Positions 35,004-45,014 of a stretch of DNA of 64,000 bases are shown here, one piece after another. The translations under genes were made by a program, and so were the position numbers. How positions within the stretch are numbered: the stretch's first letter is position 1; each line of letters starts with the position of its first letter. Origin of the DNA: Sulfuricella denitrificans (GTDB taxonomy: Bacteria > Pseudomonadota > Gammaproteobacteria > Burkholderiales > Sulfuricellaceae). The notes under the pieces are model-generated. The model saw nothing but the letters and a program-made list of their open reading frames with translations. It did not search any database and was not told the DNA's origin. The stretch lies in NCBI GenBank assembly GCA_002632355.1, contig NSJJ01000005.1, forward strand, positions 1 to 64,000, written 5' to 3'.

Positions 35004-37192
35004 TAGTGGAATAAACCTTTGAGCCCTTCCTTGAGAGCGTCCTGCGCGCGTACTTTGACTTCGTGTTTGACGCTTTCCGTGACCAGCGCATTGAAATCCA
35101 GCGCAAATACAGGCGCAGCGAATGGGCCGCTGATGCGCACCGGCACCGTCACCCCCCTGAGCGATGCGAGCTCGCGCCCACCCTGCCCTTCCAGCGTGCC
35201 GACCACAGTGGCCCTGGCCAGATAATTCAGTTTTTCGCCGCCAAGATCGATGTCCCCTTTGCCGGCCAGACGCAGCAGCGGTGATTTGGCCGAAAAATCT
35301 TCATTGTGAGCAACGCCGCGCTGGATATCGAAGCTTGCCGTGAGCTCGGAAAAATCGGTTTTCTCCTGCGCACTGGCAGCCTGGACGCTTTCTCCCTTCA
35401 ATACGCCGAGACGGGATTTGGCCTCGCGCAAAGTAGCAGCGACATTAATCCCCTTCACGGCACCATCGCGCAAATTCAATACAGCCTTGCCCTGCAATGA
35501 TTTTTTCATTGCACTCACTGTGCCGCCATTCGCAGCGACATCCAGGCTGACACCGCCCCTGCCTTCAAGCACATCCTTAGCGAATGCATCCTTCATCAGG
35601 GGACCAATGCTGATGCCGGCAATATTCTGTTTCATTACCACTGCCGGACCCGCAGCGCTCAACGACATGCTGCCGCTGGAGCTTCCCTGGTACAGATTCG
35701 CTGCCAGCGGACTCACCTCCAGCCTGCCGTCGCCGGCCTTGAAATCCAGCCGGATATTGCTTGCCTTGATGTTATACAGCTTGAGACTGCCGACCTTGAT
35801 GCTGCCGCTCGCATTCAGTGTCTTGAGCGCGGAAAAATCCAGCGGTGTCTCCGCCTGCGCTTCGCCTTGCTTCGACCTGGCCGGCAGATAGCGGTCCGCG
35901 TCGATCCGGTCCACATCCACATCGAGGCGCAACTGCGGCTTTGTAAATGACCCGGCCCCCAGGTTGGCCCTGATCGTGCTCTCGTCGAGCAGGGCGATCA
36001 GCTTTGCCGTCACCTCCTGGTGCTCGATATTTAGCGCTGCCGATCCTGTAATATCCATCTTCATCGCGGCCTTGGGGGGGGATTCATCGCTTGCAGCGAA
36101 ATGGGCTTTGATATCGCTCAAGGCAAAATATTGATTCTTCAGATCGCCTTTCACCGGTGAAGACAGCGTCCCTTTATAGCCGCCCCCCTTCTGAGCGAGG
36201 CTTACATCCAAATTAAGCATACCTGCGCTGAATGATTGCCCGTCCCCCATCACTGCGGGTAAATTTGCCACCAGGCCGATCTCGCCCTGTGTCTGCTTGA
36301 CCCTGGCCACCAGATCAATCTTGCCCGTTGCCATTTTTTCTGCCGACCAGGCAATTTTTGGCGCCAGCACCCTGATGTCGACATCATCCGTTCCTTTCAG
36401 TCCGGCAATGGCCACAGCCAGGTTTTCGGCCAGCAGCGCGCCGGCCCTCTGGTCAAAGGCAACATCCCCTTTCACCCCGACTGCAAGATTTCGCAAGTCG
36501 GCAGCCTCCCCCATGATTTCGAGATTCATTCCCCGGACCGAAAAGCGTCCGGCATCGGTATCGAAAGTCAGTTCTGTGGCCATTTTCACATCTACCTTGA
36601 AGCGTGGCTTATCCTCCTTCAAGCTGAAGCCGAGATCCACTCGTGATGGTTTGCCGTTTACCAGGCGGCCCGTCCTGAGCTCTACCTGGCTCAGAACGTA
36701 CTGATGTCCTGCCAGATCATCCCTGAAATTCAATGCACTTTTGCTGACGTTCACGCTATCAATGTCGAATTTGATCTGCTTGTCTTCCTCTTCCTTTTTC
36801 AGCAAATCGTCAAAGTTGGTGCTGCCATCCTTGTAACGTACCAGATTGGCGCGCACGCCTTCCAGCCGCACCTGCTCCACCACCAGCGCTTTCTTTAGCA
36901 AAGGCAGCCAGGACAGATTCAGGCGAGCCCGCTCGATGGCTGCAAATTCCCGGTCCGACCCGAATTCGCTGATCGATGCGCGCCCCAGGTCGAATCCCAG
37001 GCTGGGAAAAAACGCCAGCTTGATGTCGCCAGGCAACGTCAGCGTGCGTTGCTTCTTTTCCTTCACCATCTGGATGATTTGCGGCTTGTAGTCATTGGGA
37101 TTGATGACCAGAGAAACTGTTACCAGCAACAGGACAGCAAGAAAAGAAATGCCGGCAATGGCTGCAAAGCCATATTTGAGAAAGCGGCTCAT
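35003..37192 (-). CDS. AsmA-family inner-membrane/periplasmic protein
   Basis: 729 aa from ATG 37192 (MSRFLKYGFAAIAG); the longer frame to 37261 looks non-coding. One N-terminal membrane anchor (about 8-30) is followed by a long beta-rich periplasmic region with the AsmA start (INPNDYKPQIIQMVKEKKQRTLTLPGDIKL) and the AsmA C-terminal domain (about 480-700). Relatives act in phospholipid transport or outer-membrane assembly. Translationally coupled to mutY. Confidence 0.88.
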   Translation of the reverse strand: MSRFLKYGFAAIAGISFLAVLLLVTVSLVINPNDYKPQIIQMVKEKKQRTLTLPGDIKLAFFPSLGFDLGRASISEFGSDREFAAIERARLNLSWLPLLKKALVVEQVRLEGVRANLVRYKDGSTNFDDLLKKEEEDKQIKFDIDSVNVSKSALNFRDDLAGHQYVLSQVELRTGRLVNGKPSRVDLGFSLKEDKPRFKVDVKMATELTFDTDAGRFSVRGMNLEIMGEAADLRNLAVGVKGDVAFDQRAGALLAENLAVAIAGLKGTDDVDIRVLAPKIAWSAEKMATGKIDLVARVKQTQGEIGLVANLPAVMGDGQSFSAGMLNLDVSLAQKGGGYKGTLSSPVKGDLKNQYFALSDIKAHFAASDESPPKAAMKMDITGSAALNIEHQEVTAKLIALLDESTIRANLGAGSFTKPQLRLDVDVDRIDADRYLPARSKQGEAQAETPLDFSALKTLNASGSIKVGSLKLYNIKASNIRLDFKAGDGRLEVSPLAANLYQGSSSGSMSLSAAGPAVVMKQNIAGISIGPLMKDAFAKDVLEGRGGVSLDVAANGGTVSAMKKSLQGKAVLNLRDGAVKGINVAATLREAKSRLGVLKGESVQAASAQEKTDFSELTASFDIQRGVAHNEDFSAKSPLLRLAGKGDIDLGGEKLNYLARATVVGTLEGQGGRELASLRGVTVPVRISGPFAAPVFALDFNALVTESVKHEVKVRAQDALKEGLKGLFH

Positions 37193-37470
37193 TAGGGTCT
37201 GTCCATAAAAACAGGGATGAAAATCATAATGGACCTTAACGCAGCCTCCATTCAAAGACAAGCACCCGCCCCTGCGTTACCGAACAGACACAGTCAACCG
37301 CAACCCACATTTGCCCCACCGGCAAAACCAGATGCCCCGCATCTCGCCACCAAACCTAATAATCAACTTTCACAATTTTACGTATCTCCTTATTTCTAAA
37401 GCATATAAATTTTACTTCATCTTTTTCGTCTAAGCCTTTGTCGCATAAGAGAAAAACCTGATTTCCCCCC
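37193..37470. other. Intergenic region between AsmA gene and mra promoter
   Basis: About 280 bases between divergent genes. The first half is C/A-rich with a short open frame (37217-37399) that lacks a binding site. The second half is AT-rich and carries the upstream part of the mra promoter. The AsmA-gene promoter should lie here but is not clear. Confidence 0.4.
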
Positions 37471-37499
37471 TTGACCATGCCTGTTTTTTTATCTATAGT
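37471..37499 (+). promoter_or_regulatory. mra promoter of the dcw operon
   Basis: -35 TTGACC (37471-37476), a 17-bp spacer and -10 TATAGT (37494-37499). This is the only strong sigma-70-type promoter seen ahead of the division cluster. Its -10 overlaps the first MraZ box. Confidence 0.85.
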
Positions 37500-37532
37500 G
37501 GGAAAAAGTGGCGAAGGGTGGGTTTTTGTGGG
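37498..37532 (+). promoter_or_regulatory. MraZ operator: four GTGGG-type boxes
   Basis: GTGGG at 37498-37502, GTGGC at 37508-37512, GTGGG at 37518-37522 and GTGGG at 37528-37532. Spacers are exactly 5 bp, giving a 10-bp period. MraZ is known to bind TGGG-type direct repeats upstream of its own gene. The array starts within the -10, consistent with repression of the whole operon by its first gene product. Confidence 0.88.
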
Positions 37533-37569
37533 AGAACCCGGTCAGTAAACCACAGCGCAAAGGGGTGCC

Positions 37570-38016
37570 ATGTTTCGCGGTGTTGCAACATTAAATCTGG
37601 ACAGCAAGGGAAGATTGGCAGTGCCGTCCAGGCACCGCGATTTTCTTCAGTCCTATTGCGCCGGGCGCCTCATCGTCACCGCCGATCCCAGCAAGTGCCT
37701 GCTGATCTACCCTCTGCCCGACTGGGAGCCGATTGAGAAGAAACTCAACAGCCTTTCCAGCTTCAATCCTCAAACCCGCAGCCTGCAACGCCTGCTGGTC
37801 GGCAATGCCAGCGATGTCGAGCTGGATAGTGCCGGGCGCATCCTGGTCCCTACTCCCTTGCGCCAGTTCGCCGGTCTGGAGAAAAGTGTGGTGCTGGTGG
37901 GGCAGGGCAATAAATTCGAATTGTGGGACGAAGCGCAATGGAATCTGCAACTCGCTGAAGCGCTGGTCTTCCGCGATGGCGGCATGCCGCCGGAACTGGA
38001 AGGCTTCTCGCTGTGA
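37570..38016 (+). CDS. mraZ: Transcriptional regulator MraZ
   Basis: 148 aa with two AbrB-like halves, each carrying the DxxxR motif ([14 protein letters not shown] and [14 protein letters not shown]). It binds the four-box array upstream and regulates the dcw operon. First gene of the cluster; its stop overlaps the rsmH GTG start. Confidence 0.96.
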   Translation: MFRGVATLNLDSKGRLAVPSRHRDFLQSYCAGRLIVTADPSKCLLIYPLPDWEPIEKKLNSLSSFNPQTRSLQRLLVGNASDVELDSAGRILVPTPLRQFAGLEKSVVLVGQGNKFELWDEAQWNLQLAEALVFRDGGMPPELEGFSL

Positions 38017-38948
38017 CCGATGCCGCGCAGCACGTCACCGTGCTGCTCGACGAAGCCGTGGATGCGCTGAATATCCGGCCTGACGGCATTTATATTGATG
38101 GCACATTCGGCCGTGGAGGTCATAGCCGTCTGATTCTGGAAAAGCTGGGCAAGGACGGCAGGCTGATCGCCCTGGACCGTGACCCGGCGGCAATACAAAC
38201 GGCGCGGGCCCTTACGGACCCGCGTTTTCATATCTGTCACAGCAGCTTTTCCGGCATGGGGCAGATATTGCAGCAAATGGCCATCGAGAAGGTGGACGGC
38301 ATCCTGCTGGACCTGGGGGTTTCCTCGCCCCAGCTGGACGAGGGGGAGCGCGGCTTCAGTTTCCGTTTCGACGGTCCGCTGGACATGCGCATGGATACAA
38401 GCAAGGGGCAAACCGCGGCGGAGTGGCTGGCGCAGGTGCCGGAGGATGAACTGAGGGAGGTCATCAAAAGCTATGGTGAAGAACGGTTTGCTAAACAGAT
38501 TGCAAGAGCGGTTGTTGCGGCGCGAGCGGGAGGGATTCTCGCTACTACACGACAACTTGCCCAGATCGTGGCAAAAGCGGTACCCCGGCGCGAGCCAGGC
38601 CAGGATCCGGCGACGCGCACCTTTCAGGCTATACGGATTTTCCTCAATCAGGAACTTGAGGAGCTGTCGCTAGTGCTGCCTCAGTGTATGAATCTGCTTG
38701 CGCCGCATGGCCGACTGGTGGTGATCAGCTTCCATTCGCTGGAGGACCGCATCGTCAAGCGCTTCATGCAGGGCGAAGCCAATCGCGACACGCTGCCAAC
38801 ACGCCTGCCGGTGCGTGCCAGCGAACTCCCGCAACCGCGTCTGGCCCTGGCTGGCAAGGCGCGACGCCCATCCGCAGCCGAAGTGGCCGCCAACCCCCGC
38901 TGCCGCAGTGCGGTGATGCGGGTGGCCGAGCGCAGCGAGGAGGCGTGA
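38013..38948 (+). CDS. rsmH: 16S rRNA m4C1402 methyltransferase
   Basis: 311 aa (formerly MraW). SAM-binding [14 protein letters not shown], then [23 protein letters not shown] and [15 protein letters not shown] are family signatures. Starts with GTG in a GTGA overlap with mraZ. Its TGA overlaps the ftsL ATG. Confidence 0.97.
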   Translation: MTDAAQHVTVLLDEAVDALNIRPDGIYIDGTFGRGGHSRLILEKLGKDGRLIALDRDPAAIQTARALTDPRFHICHSSFSGMGQILQQMAIEKVDGILLDLGVSSPQLDEGERGFSFRFDGPLDMRMDTSKGQTAAEWLAQVPEDELREVIKSYGEERFAKQIARAVVAARAGGILATTRQLAQIVAKAVPRREPGQDPATRTFQAIRIFLNQELEELSLVLPQCMNLLAPHGRLVVISFHSLEDRIVKRFMQGEANRDTLPTRLPVRASELPQPRLALAGKARRPSAAEVAANPRCRSAVMRVAERSEEA

Positions 38949-39235
38949 TGGTGAAATTGAACCTGTTGCTGATGATGATCGCGATTGCATGCGCCATGGG
39001 AGTCGTCACATCCCAGCACAAGGCGCGCAAACTATTCATCGACCTGCAGCAGGAACAGTCGCTGGCCAAGCAGATGGAAGTCGAGTGGGGACAATTGCAA
39101 CTGGAGCAAAGCACCTGGGCCATGCATGCCCGCATCGAAAAAATCGCCTCCAGCTATCTGCAGATGCGCGTGCCTGAGCCGGTAAAAATCCAGGTCGTCC
39201 CGCTTCAGGCGCCCGAGCGCAGGACGGCGCAATGA
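38948..39235 (+). CDS. ftsL: Cell division protein FtsL
   Basis: 95 aa from the ATG in TGATG at the rsmH stop. One membrane segment (about 4-22) is followed by a periplasmic coiled coil (LQQEQSLAKQMEVEWGQLQLEQ). It bridges FtsB/FtsQ to the FtsWI synthase. Size, topology and position between rsmH and ftsI identify it; sequence conservation is low in this family. Confidence 0.93.
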   Translation: MVKLNLLLMMIAIACAMGVVTSQHKARKLFIDLQQEQSLAKQMEVEWGQLQLEQSTWAMHARIEKIASSYLQMRVPEPVKIQVVPLQAPERRTAQ

Positions 39236-40959
39236 GCCTCGCCTCTACCGCTCTCAGAGTGCGCCTTCCACTTTGGCGGGCCTGGCTGGTAGTCGCACTG
39301 CTGCTGCTGTGGTTTGTCGCCCTGCTGCTGCGCTCGCTTTATCTGCAGGTCATGAACACCGATTTCCTGGTCCAGAAAGGGGATGCGCGCTATAGCCGGG
39401 TCATCGAAATTTCCGCGCATCGCGGCATGATCACCGACCGCCAGGGCGAACCGCTGGCCATCAGCACGCCCGTCGAAGCCGTCTGGGCCAGTCCGCAGGA
39501 CATCGAACTGAGTGCCGACAAAAAACAGCGTCTGGCGAAACTGCTGGACTTGAGCAAGGCGGAAATCGACAAGCGTCTGGCCGACACCAGCAAGGAATTT
39601 TCCTACCTCAAGCGTGGCGTACCCCCAGAACAGGCTGTAAAGGTCATGGAACTGGGCATTCCAGGCGTTTTTTTGCAACGCGGATATCGCCGCTATTACC
39701 CGGCTGGCGATGTGACAGCGCACATTCTGGGATTTACCGGCATCGATGACAATGGACAGGAAGGCATAGAGCTGACTTACCAGAAATGGCTCGCAGGCCA
39801 GGTGGGTAGCCGCCGCGTCATCAAGGATCGCCCGGGGCACATCATCGAGGACGTCGAAAGCGTCAAGACCCCGCAGGAAGGACGCAACCTGGCGCTGAGC
39901 ATCGACCGCAAGATCCAGTATCTGGCGTTTCGCGAACTCAAAGCAGCGGTGGATGAAAACAAGGCCAAGGCGGGCGCCATCGTGGTGCTGGACGCAAAAA
40001 CAGGAGAGATTCTTGCGCTTGCCAACCTGCCTTCGTACAACCCCAATAACCGCGTCAAGCTGAACCGCAACAGCACCCGCAACCGCAGCATTACCGATAT
40101 TTTCGAGCCCGGCTCAACCATGAAACCGGTCGCCATTGCAGCCGCGCTTGAGACCGGGAAATACACACCTGAGAGCCGGGTTGAAACCTCCCCAGGGTAT
40201 TTTTCCATCGGTCCCGCGACAGTGCATGACGCGCACCCGCAGGGTTTGCTCACGCTCTCCCAGGTGATCCAAAAATCGAGCAATGTCGGCGCGGCCAAGA
40301 TCGCGCTCACCCTGGAGCCGGAATATCTCTGGAGCGTTTTCAACCACATGGGTTTCGGCCAGTTGCCGCAAAGCGGCTTCCCCGGGGAAGCGACCGGCAA
40401 GGTACGTCCCTATAAGACATGGCGCCCCATCGAACAGGCCACCATGTCCTACGGGCACGGCATATCGGTCAGCCTGCTGCAACTGGCGCGCGCCTATACC
40501 GTCTTCGCCAGCGATGGCGAACTGAAACCCTTGTCCATGCTCAAGCTTGATGAAATGCCGGCAGGCGAGCGCGTCTTCTCACCCAGAACGGCACAGGAAG
40601 TGCGCGCCATGCTGGAACTGGTAGTCCAGCCCGGTGGAACTGCACCCAAGGCACGCATCACGGGCTACCGCGCAGCAGGAAAGACAGGGACGGCGCACAA
40701 GCAGGATGGCAACGGCTACGCCGCGGACAGATATGTGTCTTCATTCGTCGGCTTTGCCCCGGCATCCGACCCGCGCCTGATCGTCGCCGTCATGATCGAC
40801 GAACCCAGCAATGGCCAGTACTACGGCGGAACCGTTGCCGCTCCTGTGTTCAGGAACGTCATGGGCGGAGCACTACGCATGCTGTCCGTTCCGCTTGACG
40901 CGCCCACCACCAACACCCTGCTGCCAGACGATGCTCCGGAAATCAAGGAAATGGTATGA
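39232..40959 (+). CDS. ftsI: Septal peptidoglycan transpeptidase PBP3
   Basis: 575 aa. It has an N-terminal anchor (about 17-38), the pedestal domain, then the transpeptidase with STMK near residue 294, SSN near 349 and KTGTAH near 484. It crosslinks septal peptidoglycan with FtsW. ATGA overlaps at both ends, with ftsL and murE. Confidence 0.97.
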   Translation: MSLASTALRVRLPLWRAWLVVALLLLWFVALLLRSLYLQVMNTDFLVQKGDARYSRVIEISAHRGMITDRQGEPLAISTPVEAVWASPQDIELSADKKQRLAKLLDLSKAEIDKRLADTSKEFSYLKRGVPPEQAVKVMELGIPGVFLQRGYRRYYPAGDVTAHILGFTGIDDNGQEGIELTYQKWLAGQVGSRRVIKDRPGHIIEDVESVKTPQEGRNLALSIDRKIQYLAFRELKAAVDENKAKAGAIVVLDAKTGEILALANLPSYNPNNRVKLNRNSTRNRSITDIFEPGSTMKPVAIAAALETGKYTPESRVETSPGYFSIGPATVHDAHPQGLLTLSQVIQKSSNVGAAKIALTLEPEYLWSVFNHMGFGQLPQSGFPGEATGKVRPYKTWRPIEQATMSYGHGISVSLLQLARAYTVFASDGELKPLSMLKLDEMPAGERVFSPRTAQEVRAMLELVVQPGGTAPKARITGYRAAGKTGTAHKQDGNGYAADRYVSSFVGFAPASDPRLIVAVMIDEPSNGQYYGGTVAAPVFRNVMGGALRMLSVPLDAPTTNTLLPDDAPEIKEMV

Positions 40960-42407
40960 AGCTGGCCGGCCTCGACCTTCCGATTAGCCACCTCTGTGCT
41001 GACAGCCGCAAGCTCCAGCCTGGAGATGCCTTTGCTGCCTACCCTGGAGACGAATCCGATGGCCGCAATTTCATTCCCCAGGCCATCGCTGCCGGGGCAA
41101 ATGCGGTTTTATGGGATAGCGACGGCTTCATCTGGAAAGATGAATGGAAAGTCCCCAATCTCGGCATTACCGGACTGCGACAGACCATTGGCGGCATCGC
41201 CTCTCAGGCTTGCGGCGAACCTTCGAAAGCGCTCTGGACCATAGGCGTCACCGGCACCAACGGCAAAACCTCCTGCGCGCACTGGATCTCCCGCTGCCTT
41301 TCTTCAGCAGGCAGAAAAACCGCGCTGCTCGGCACGCTGGGCAATGGCTTTCCGGATGCGCTGACGCCCTCCGCCAACACCACTCCGGATGCAGTCACGC
41401 TCCACGGCCTGCTCAAAGAGTATCTAGACCAGGGCGCCGGCGCGGCGGTCATGGAAGTGTCCTCCCACGGCCTGCATCAGGGCCGTGTCAACGGCGTGCA
41501 CTTTGCCGTGGCGCTGCTGACCAACCTGTCGCGCGACCACCTCGACTACCACGGCGACATGGACAGCTATGCCGCCGCCAAGGCCATGCTGTTCGACTGG
41601 CCGGGGTTGCAATATGCAGTCCTCAATCTGGACGACGCTTTCGGCGTGAAACTGGCGGGCAAGCTGGGATGCAGCGGCATGAAAGTGGTGGGCTACGGCT
41701 TCGAGGGCGAAACCGAAGGCTGCCATATGCTGGTCCGTGGCCGCAACCTCCGCATGGACGAAAGCGGCCTGCGCTTCGAAGTGGCCACACCATGGGGTAA
41801 AGCCAGCATCACCAGCGCCATGCTGGGCCACTTCAACGCCTCCAACCTGCTCGGCACACTGGCTGTGCTGCTGGTCAGCGGCATTGCTTTTGAAACCGCT
41901 GTGGATGCACTGGCTCGGGTCAAAGCCGTTGCCGGACGGGTGCAGCAATTCGGCGGCGCAGACAAGCCCCTGGTGGTGGTGGACTACGCACACACCCCGG
42001 ATGCACTGGAAAAAGTGCTGCTGGCCCTGCGTGAAATCAAAACCGCCCAGAGCAGTCTGATCTGCGTATTCGGCTGCGGCGGCAACCGTGACAAGGGCAA
42101 GCGCCCACTCATGGGCGCAGTCGCTTCCCGGCTGGCAGACAGCAGCATCGTGACCAGCGACAACCCGCGCAACGAAGACCCGCGCGCCATCATGGATGAA
42201 ATTGCCAGCGGCATGGAAGCCAACTTTCATGTCGAGGAAGACCGTGCCGCCGCAATCGACCGTGCCATCCGTCAGGCTCGCCCCGGCGACGTGGTGCTGA
42301 TCGCAGGCAAGGGACATGAAGATTATCAGGAGATCAAAGGCGTGAAATTCCCGTTTAGCGATGCAGAAGTCGCACAGCGTTCCTTGCAGGGGTACGCGCC
42401 ATGCTGA
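40956..42407 (+). CDS. murE: UDP-MurNAc-tripeptide synthetase (meso-DAP adding)
   Basis: 483 aa Mur ligase. ATP loop GVTGTNGKTSCAHW, carbamylated-lysine region, and DNPRNEDP, the motif that selects meso-diaminopimelate rather than lysine. This supports a Gram-negative DAP-type cell wall. Overlaps murF by 7 bp. Confidence 0.97.
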   Translation: MKLAGLDLPISHLCADSRKLQPGDAFAAYPGDESDGRNFIPQAIAAGANAVLWDSDGFIWKDEWKVPNLGITGLRQTIGGIASQACGEPSKALWTIGVTGTNGKTSCAHWISRCLSSAGRKTALLGTLGNGFPDALTPSANTTPDAVTLHGLLKEYLDQGAGAAVMEVSSHGLHQGRVNGVHFAVALLTNLSRDHLDYHGDMDSYAAAKAMLFDWPGLQYAVLNLDDAFGVKLAGKLGCSGMKVVGYGFEGETEGCHMLVRGRNLRMDESGLRFEVATPWGKASITSAMLGHFNASNLLGTLAVLLVSGIAFETAVDALARVKAVAGRVQQFGGADKPLVVVDYAHTPDALEKVLLALREIKTAQSSLICVFGCGGNRDKGKRPLMGAVASRLADSSIVTSDNPRNEDPRAIMDEIASGMEANFHVEEDRAAAIDRAIRQARPGDVVLIAGKGHEDYQEIKGVKFPFSDAEVAQRSLQGYAPC

Positions 42408-43774
42408 CCCTGACCCAGGCCGCCGCCGGCATCCAGGCCAGCATGCAGGGCGCAGATGTGACATTCACCAGCGTCACCTCGGACAGCCGCGCCATTACGA
42501 CCGGCTGCCTGTTTGTCGCGCTTAGGGGTGAACGGTTTGACGGCCACGATTTTGTCACCCAGGCCATCCGGCAGGGCGCCCTGACCGCCATGGTCGATCA
42601 GGCCGCGGCTGAACGGCATGCGGCGGAGTGGCAGGGCATGCCGCTGCTGGTGGTGGCGGATACCCGTCTTGTCCTGGGGCAACTGGCCGCCTTCTGGCGC
42701 GGCCGGCAGAACATCCGTCTGGTTGCGGTCACAGGCAGCAACGGCAAGACCACGGTCAAGGAAATGCTTGCCGCCATCCTGCGCGAGGCCGCCGGAGAAC
42801 AAGCGGTGCTGGCAACCGAAGGCAATCTCAACAACGACATCGGCATGCCCCTGATGCTGCTGAAACTGCGCGAGCAGCACCGTTTTGCCGTAATCGAAAT
42901 GGGCATGAACCATCCCGGCGAGATCGAATACCTGACCCGAATCGCCCGCCCCGACGTGGCCGTGATCAACAATGCTGGCGCCGCGCACCTGGCTGGCCTC
43001 GGCAGCGTGGAAGAAGTGGCGCGCGCCAAAGGCGAGATTTTTTCCGGACTGGCCAGCGATGGCTTGGCCGTGATCAATGCCGACGATGCTTTTGCAGCGC
43101 TGTGGAAAAAACTGGCCGGTACTCACGCCATCATTGAATTCGGCCTGGATCACCCGGCACAGGTGAGCGCAGCCTGCCAGACCGGGCCTCTGGAGAGCGA
43201 ACTGCAGTTGCGCACCCCTGCGAGCGAATTCCAGGTGAAATTGCCGCTTCCCGGACTGCATAACGTGCGCAACGCCCTGGCTGCGGCTGCGGCGGCAACC
43301 GCGCTGGACATCAAGCCAGAAGCCATTGCCGCCGGCCTGGAGAAATTCGCCGGGGTCAAAGGCCGTCTGCAGCGCAAGCCGGGGCTGCATGGCGCGACCT
43401 TGATCGACGACACCTACAACGCCAACCCGGCCTCGGTCAAAGCCGCGATTGCCGTGCTGGCCAGCATGCCGGGCAGAAAAATCCTGGTGCTGGGCGACAT
43501 GGGAGAACTGGGCCCGGATGCAGACGAAATGCATCGCGAACTCGGCGCATCGGCCAGACAGTCCGGGGTGGACATCCTGCTCTGCCATGGCGACATCTGC
43601 CGTGCGACAGCGGCGGAATTCGGCGCCAATGCCTGGTTCTTCGAACGCATCGAAGAACTGCTGGCGGACCTGGAAAACCTGCTGGCGCCGGATGTGACGG
43701 TACTGGTCAAAGGCTCACGTTTCATGCAGATGGAACGGGTAGTGAAAAGTTTTGAAGTGAAGGGTGAAAAGTGA
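42401..43774 (+). CDS. murF: UDP-MurNAc-tripeptide D-Ala-D-Ala ligase
   Basis: 457 aa Mur ligase with ATP loop TGSNGKTTVKEMLA, EMGMNHPGEIEYLT and IDDTYNANPASVKAA. The last ~11 codons (from 43742, VVKSFEVKGEK) lie inside a heptanucleotide repeat array, so the extreme C-terminus appears to have been made by that repeat. No catalytic residues are affected. Confidence 0.96.
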   Translation: MLTLTQAAAGIQASMQGADVTFTSVTSDSRAITTGCLFVALRGERFDGHDFVTQAIRQGALTAMVDQAAAERHAAEWQGMPLLVVADTRLVLGQLAAFWRGRQNIRLVAVTGSNGKTTVKEMLAAILREAAGEQAVLATEGNLNNDIGMPLMLLKLREQHRFAVIEMGMNHPGEIEYLTRIARPDVAVINNAGAAHLAGLGSVEEVARAKGEIFSGLASDGLAVINADDAFAALWKKLAGTHAIIEFGLDHPAQVSAACQTGPLESELQLRTPASEFQVKLPLPGLHNVRNALAAAAAATALDIKPEAIAAGLEKFAGVKGRLQRKPGLHGATLIDDTYNANPASVKAAIAVLASMPGRKILVLGDMGELGPDADEMHRELGASARQSGVDILLCHGDICRATAAEFGANAWFFERIEELLADLENLLAPDVTVLVKGSRFMQMERVVKSFEVKGEK

Positions 43775-43784
43775 AGCGTGAAAT
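43742..43784 (+). repeat. Heptanucleotide (GTGAANN) repeat array, left arm
   Basis: GTGAAAA, an 8-nt variant, GTGAAGG, GTGAAAA, GTGAAGC and GTGAAAT in tandem, crossing the murF stop codon. The stretch 43764-43782 is perfectly complementary over 19 bp to 43839-43857. Confidence 0.9.
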
Positions 43785-43836
43785 GTATGGTCTGGCTGTG
43801 AACGGGGAGAGGGGACTGCCGCCAATGGCATACCCC

Positions 43837-43885
43837 GCTTCACGCTTCACTTTTCACATTTCACTTTTCACACTTCATATTTCAC
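43837..43885 (+). repeat. Heptanucleotide (NNTTCAC) repeat array, right arm
   Basis: Seven tandem heptads on the opposite orientation: GCTTCAC twice, TTTTCAC, ATTTCAC, TTTTCAC, ACTTCAT, ATTTCAC. With the left array it can form a long hairpin in the murF-mraY transcript, the only sizeable gap in the early dcw operon. The mraY binding site AGGAGG follows at 43895-43900. Confidence 0.9.
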
Positions 43886-43904
43886 GCTCAACGCAGGAGG
43901 CATC

Positions 43905-44990
43905 ATGCTATTAGCCCTCGCCCAGTGGCTGGCAGAAGACATCCGCGCTTTCAACGTGTTCAACTACATCACCCTGCGCGCGGTGCTGGCGATCCTGACC
44001 TCGCTGCTCATTTCCTTCATGGTCGGCCCCGCCATGATCCGCAAGCTGACCGCCTACAAAATCGGCCAGGCGGTGCGCAGCGACGGGCCGCAAACCCACC
44101 TGGTCAAAAGTGGCACGCCCACCATGGGCGGTGCGCTGATCCTGGTTTCCATCAGCGTCTCCACCCTGCTCTGGGCAGATCTCAAAAACGACTATATCTG
44201 GGTGGTTCTGCTCACCACACTGGGTTTCGGCATCGTCGGCTGGGTCGATGATTACCGCAAGGTGGTGCACCGCAACCCCAAGGGGCTATCGGCCAAATCC
44301 AAGCTTTTCTGGCAATCGCTCATCGGCATCAGCGTAGCAGCCTATCTGTCCTACCGTGCCAACCTGCCGGTACAGACCGAAATGATCGTGCCCTTTTTCA
44401 AGTCCGTCTCCATCCCGCTGGGTGCGATCGGATTCATGGTGCTGACTTACTTCGTGATCGTCGGCGGTAGCAACGCGGTCAACCTCACCGACGGTCTGGA
44501 CGGCCTTGCCATCCTGCCCACAGTGATGGTGGGCGGGGCGCTCGGCATCTTCGCCTATGTCGCCGGCCACTTTTACTTTGCCCGCTATCTGGGTGTGCCG
44601 CACATCCCCGGCGCGGGCGAGCTGACCATTTTCTGCGCTGCACTGGCCGGAGCGGGGCTGGGTTTCCTGTGGTTCAACGCCTACCCGGCCGAAGTATTCA
44701 TGGGCGACGTCGGCGCATTGGCGCTGGGTGCTGCGCTTGGCGTAGTGGCGGTGATCGTGCGCCAGGAGATTGTATTTTTCATCATGGGCGGCGTGTTCGT
44801 GGTGGAAACCCTGTCGGTGATGATCCAGGTCGCTTCATTCAAGCTTACGGGCAAGCGCGTGTTTCGCATGGCGCCGCTGCACCATCACTACGAGCTCAAG
44901 GGATGGAAGGAAACCCAGGTCGTGGTCCGCTTCTGGATCATCACCATGATGCTGGTTCTGGTCGGTCTTTCGACCCTGAAACTGCGCTAG
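43905..44990 (+). CDS. mraY: Phospho-MurNAc-pentapeptide transferase (lipid I synthase)
   Basis: 361 aa with ten membrane helices. Family motifs: [35 protein letters not shown] and [11 protein letters not shown]. It joins the UDP-linked precursor to undecaprenyl phosphate. Strong AGGAGG before ATG, needed because the gene does not overlap murF. Confidence 0.97.
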   Translation: MLLALAQWLAEDIRAFNVFNYITLRAVLAILTSLLISFMVGPAMIRKLTAYKIGQAVRSDGPQTHLVKSGTPTMGGALILVSISVSTLLWADLKNDYIWVVLLTTLGFGIVGWVDDYRKVVHRNPKGLSAKSKLFWQSLIGISVAAYLSYRANLPVQTEMIVPFFKSVSIPLGAIGFMVLTYFVIVGGSNAVNLTDGLDGLAILPTVMVGGALGIFAYVAGHFYFARYLGVPHIPGAGELTIFCAALAGAGLGFLWFNAYPAEVFMGDVGALALGAALGVVAVIVRQEIVFFIMGGVFVVETLSVMIQVASFKLTGKRVFRMAPLHHHYELKGWKETQVVVRFWIITMMLVLVGLSTLKLR

Positions 44991-45014
44991 AAAACGATGG
45001 GAGAACGGGAAGAA

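Noticed and set aside
43742-43885. Possible CRISPR array
   Set aside because: Repeat units are 7 bp with no spacers, and the two halves are in opposite orientation.
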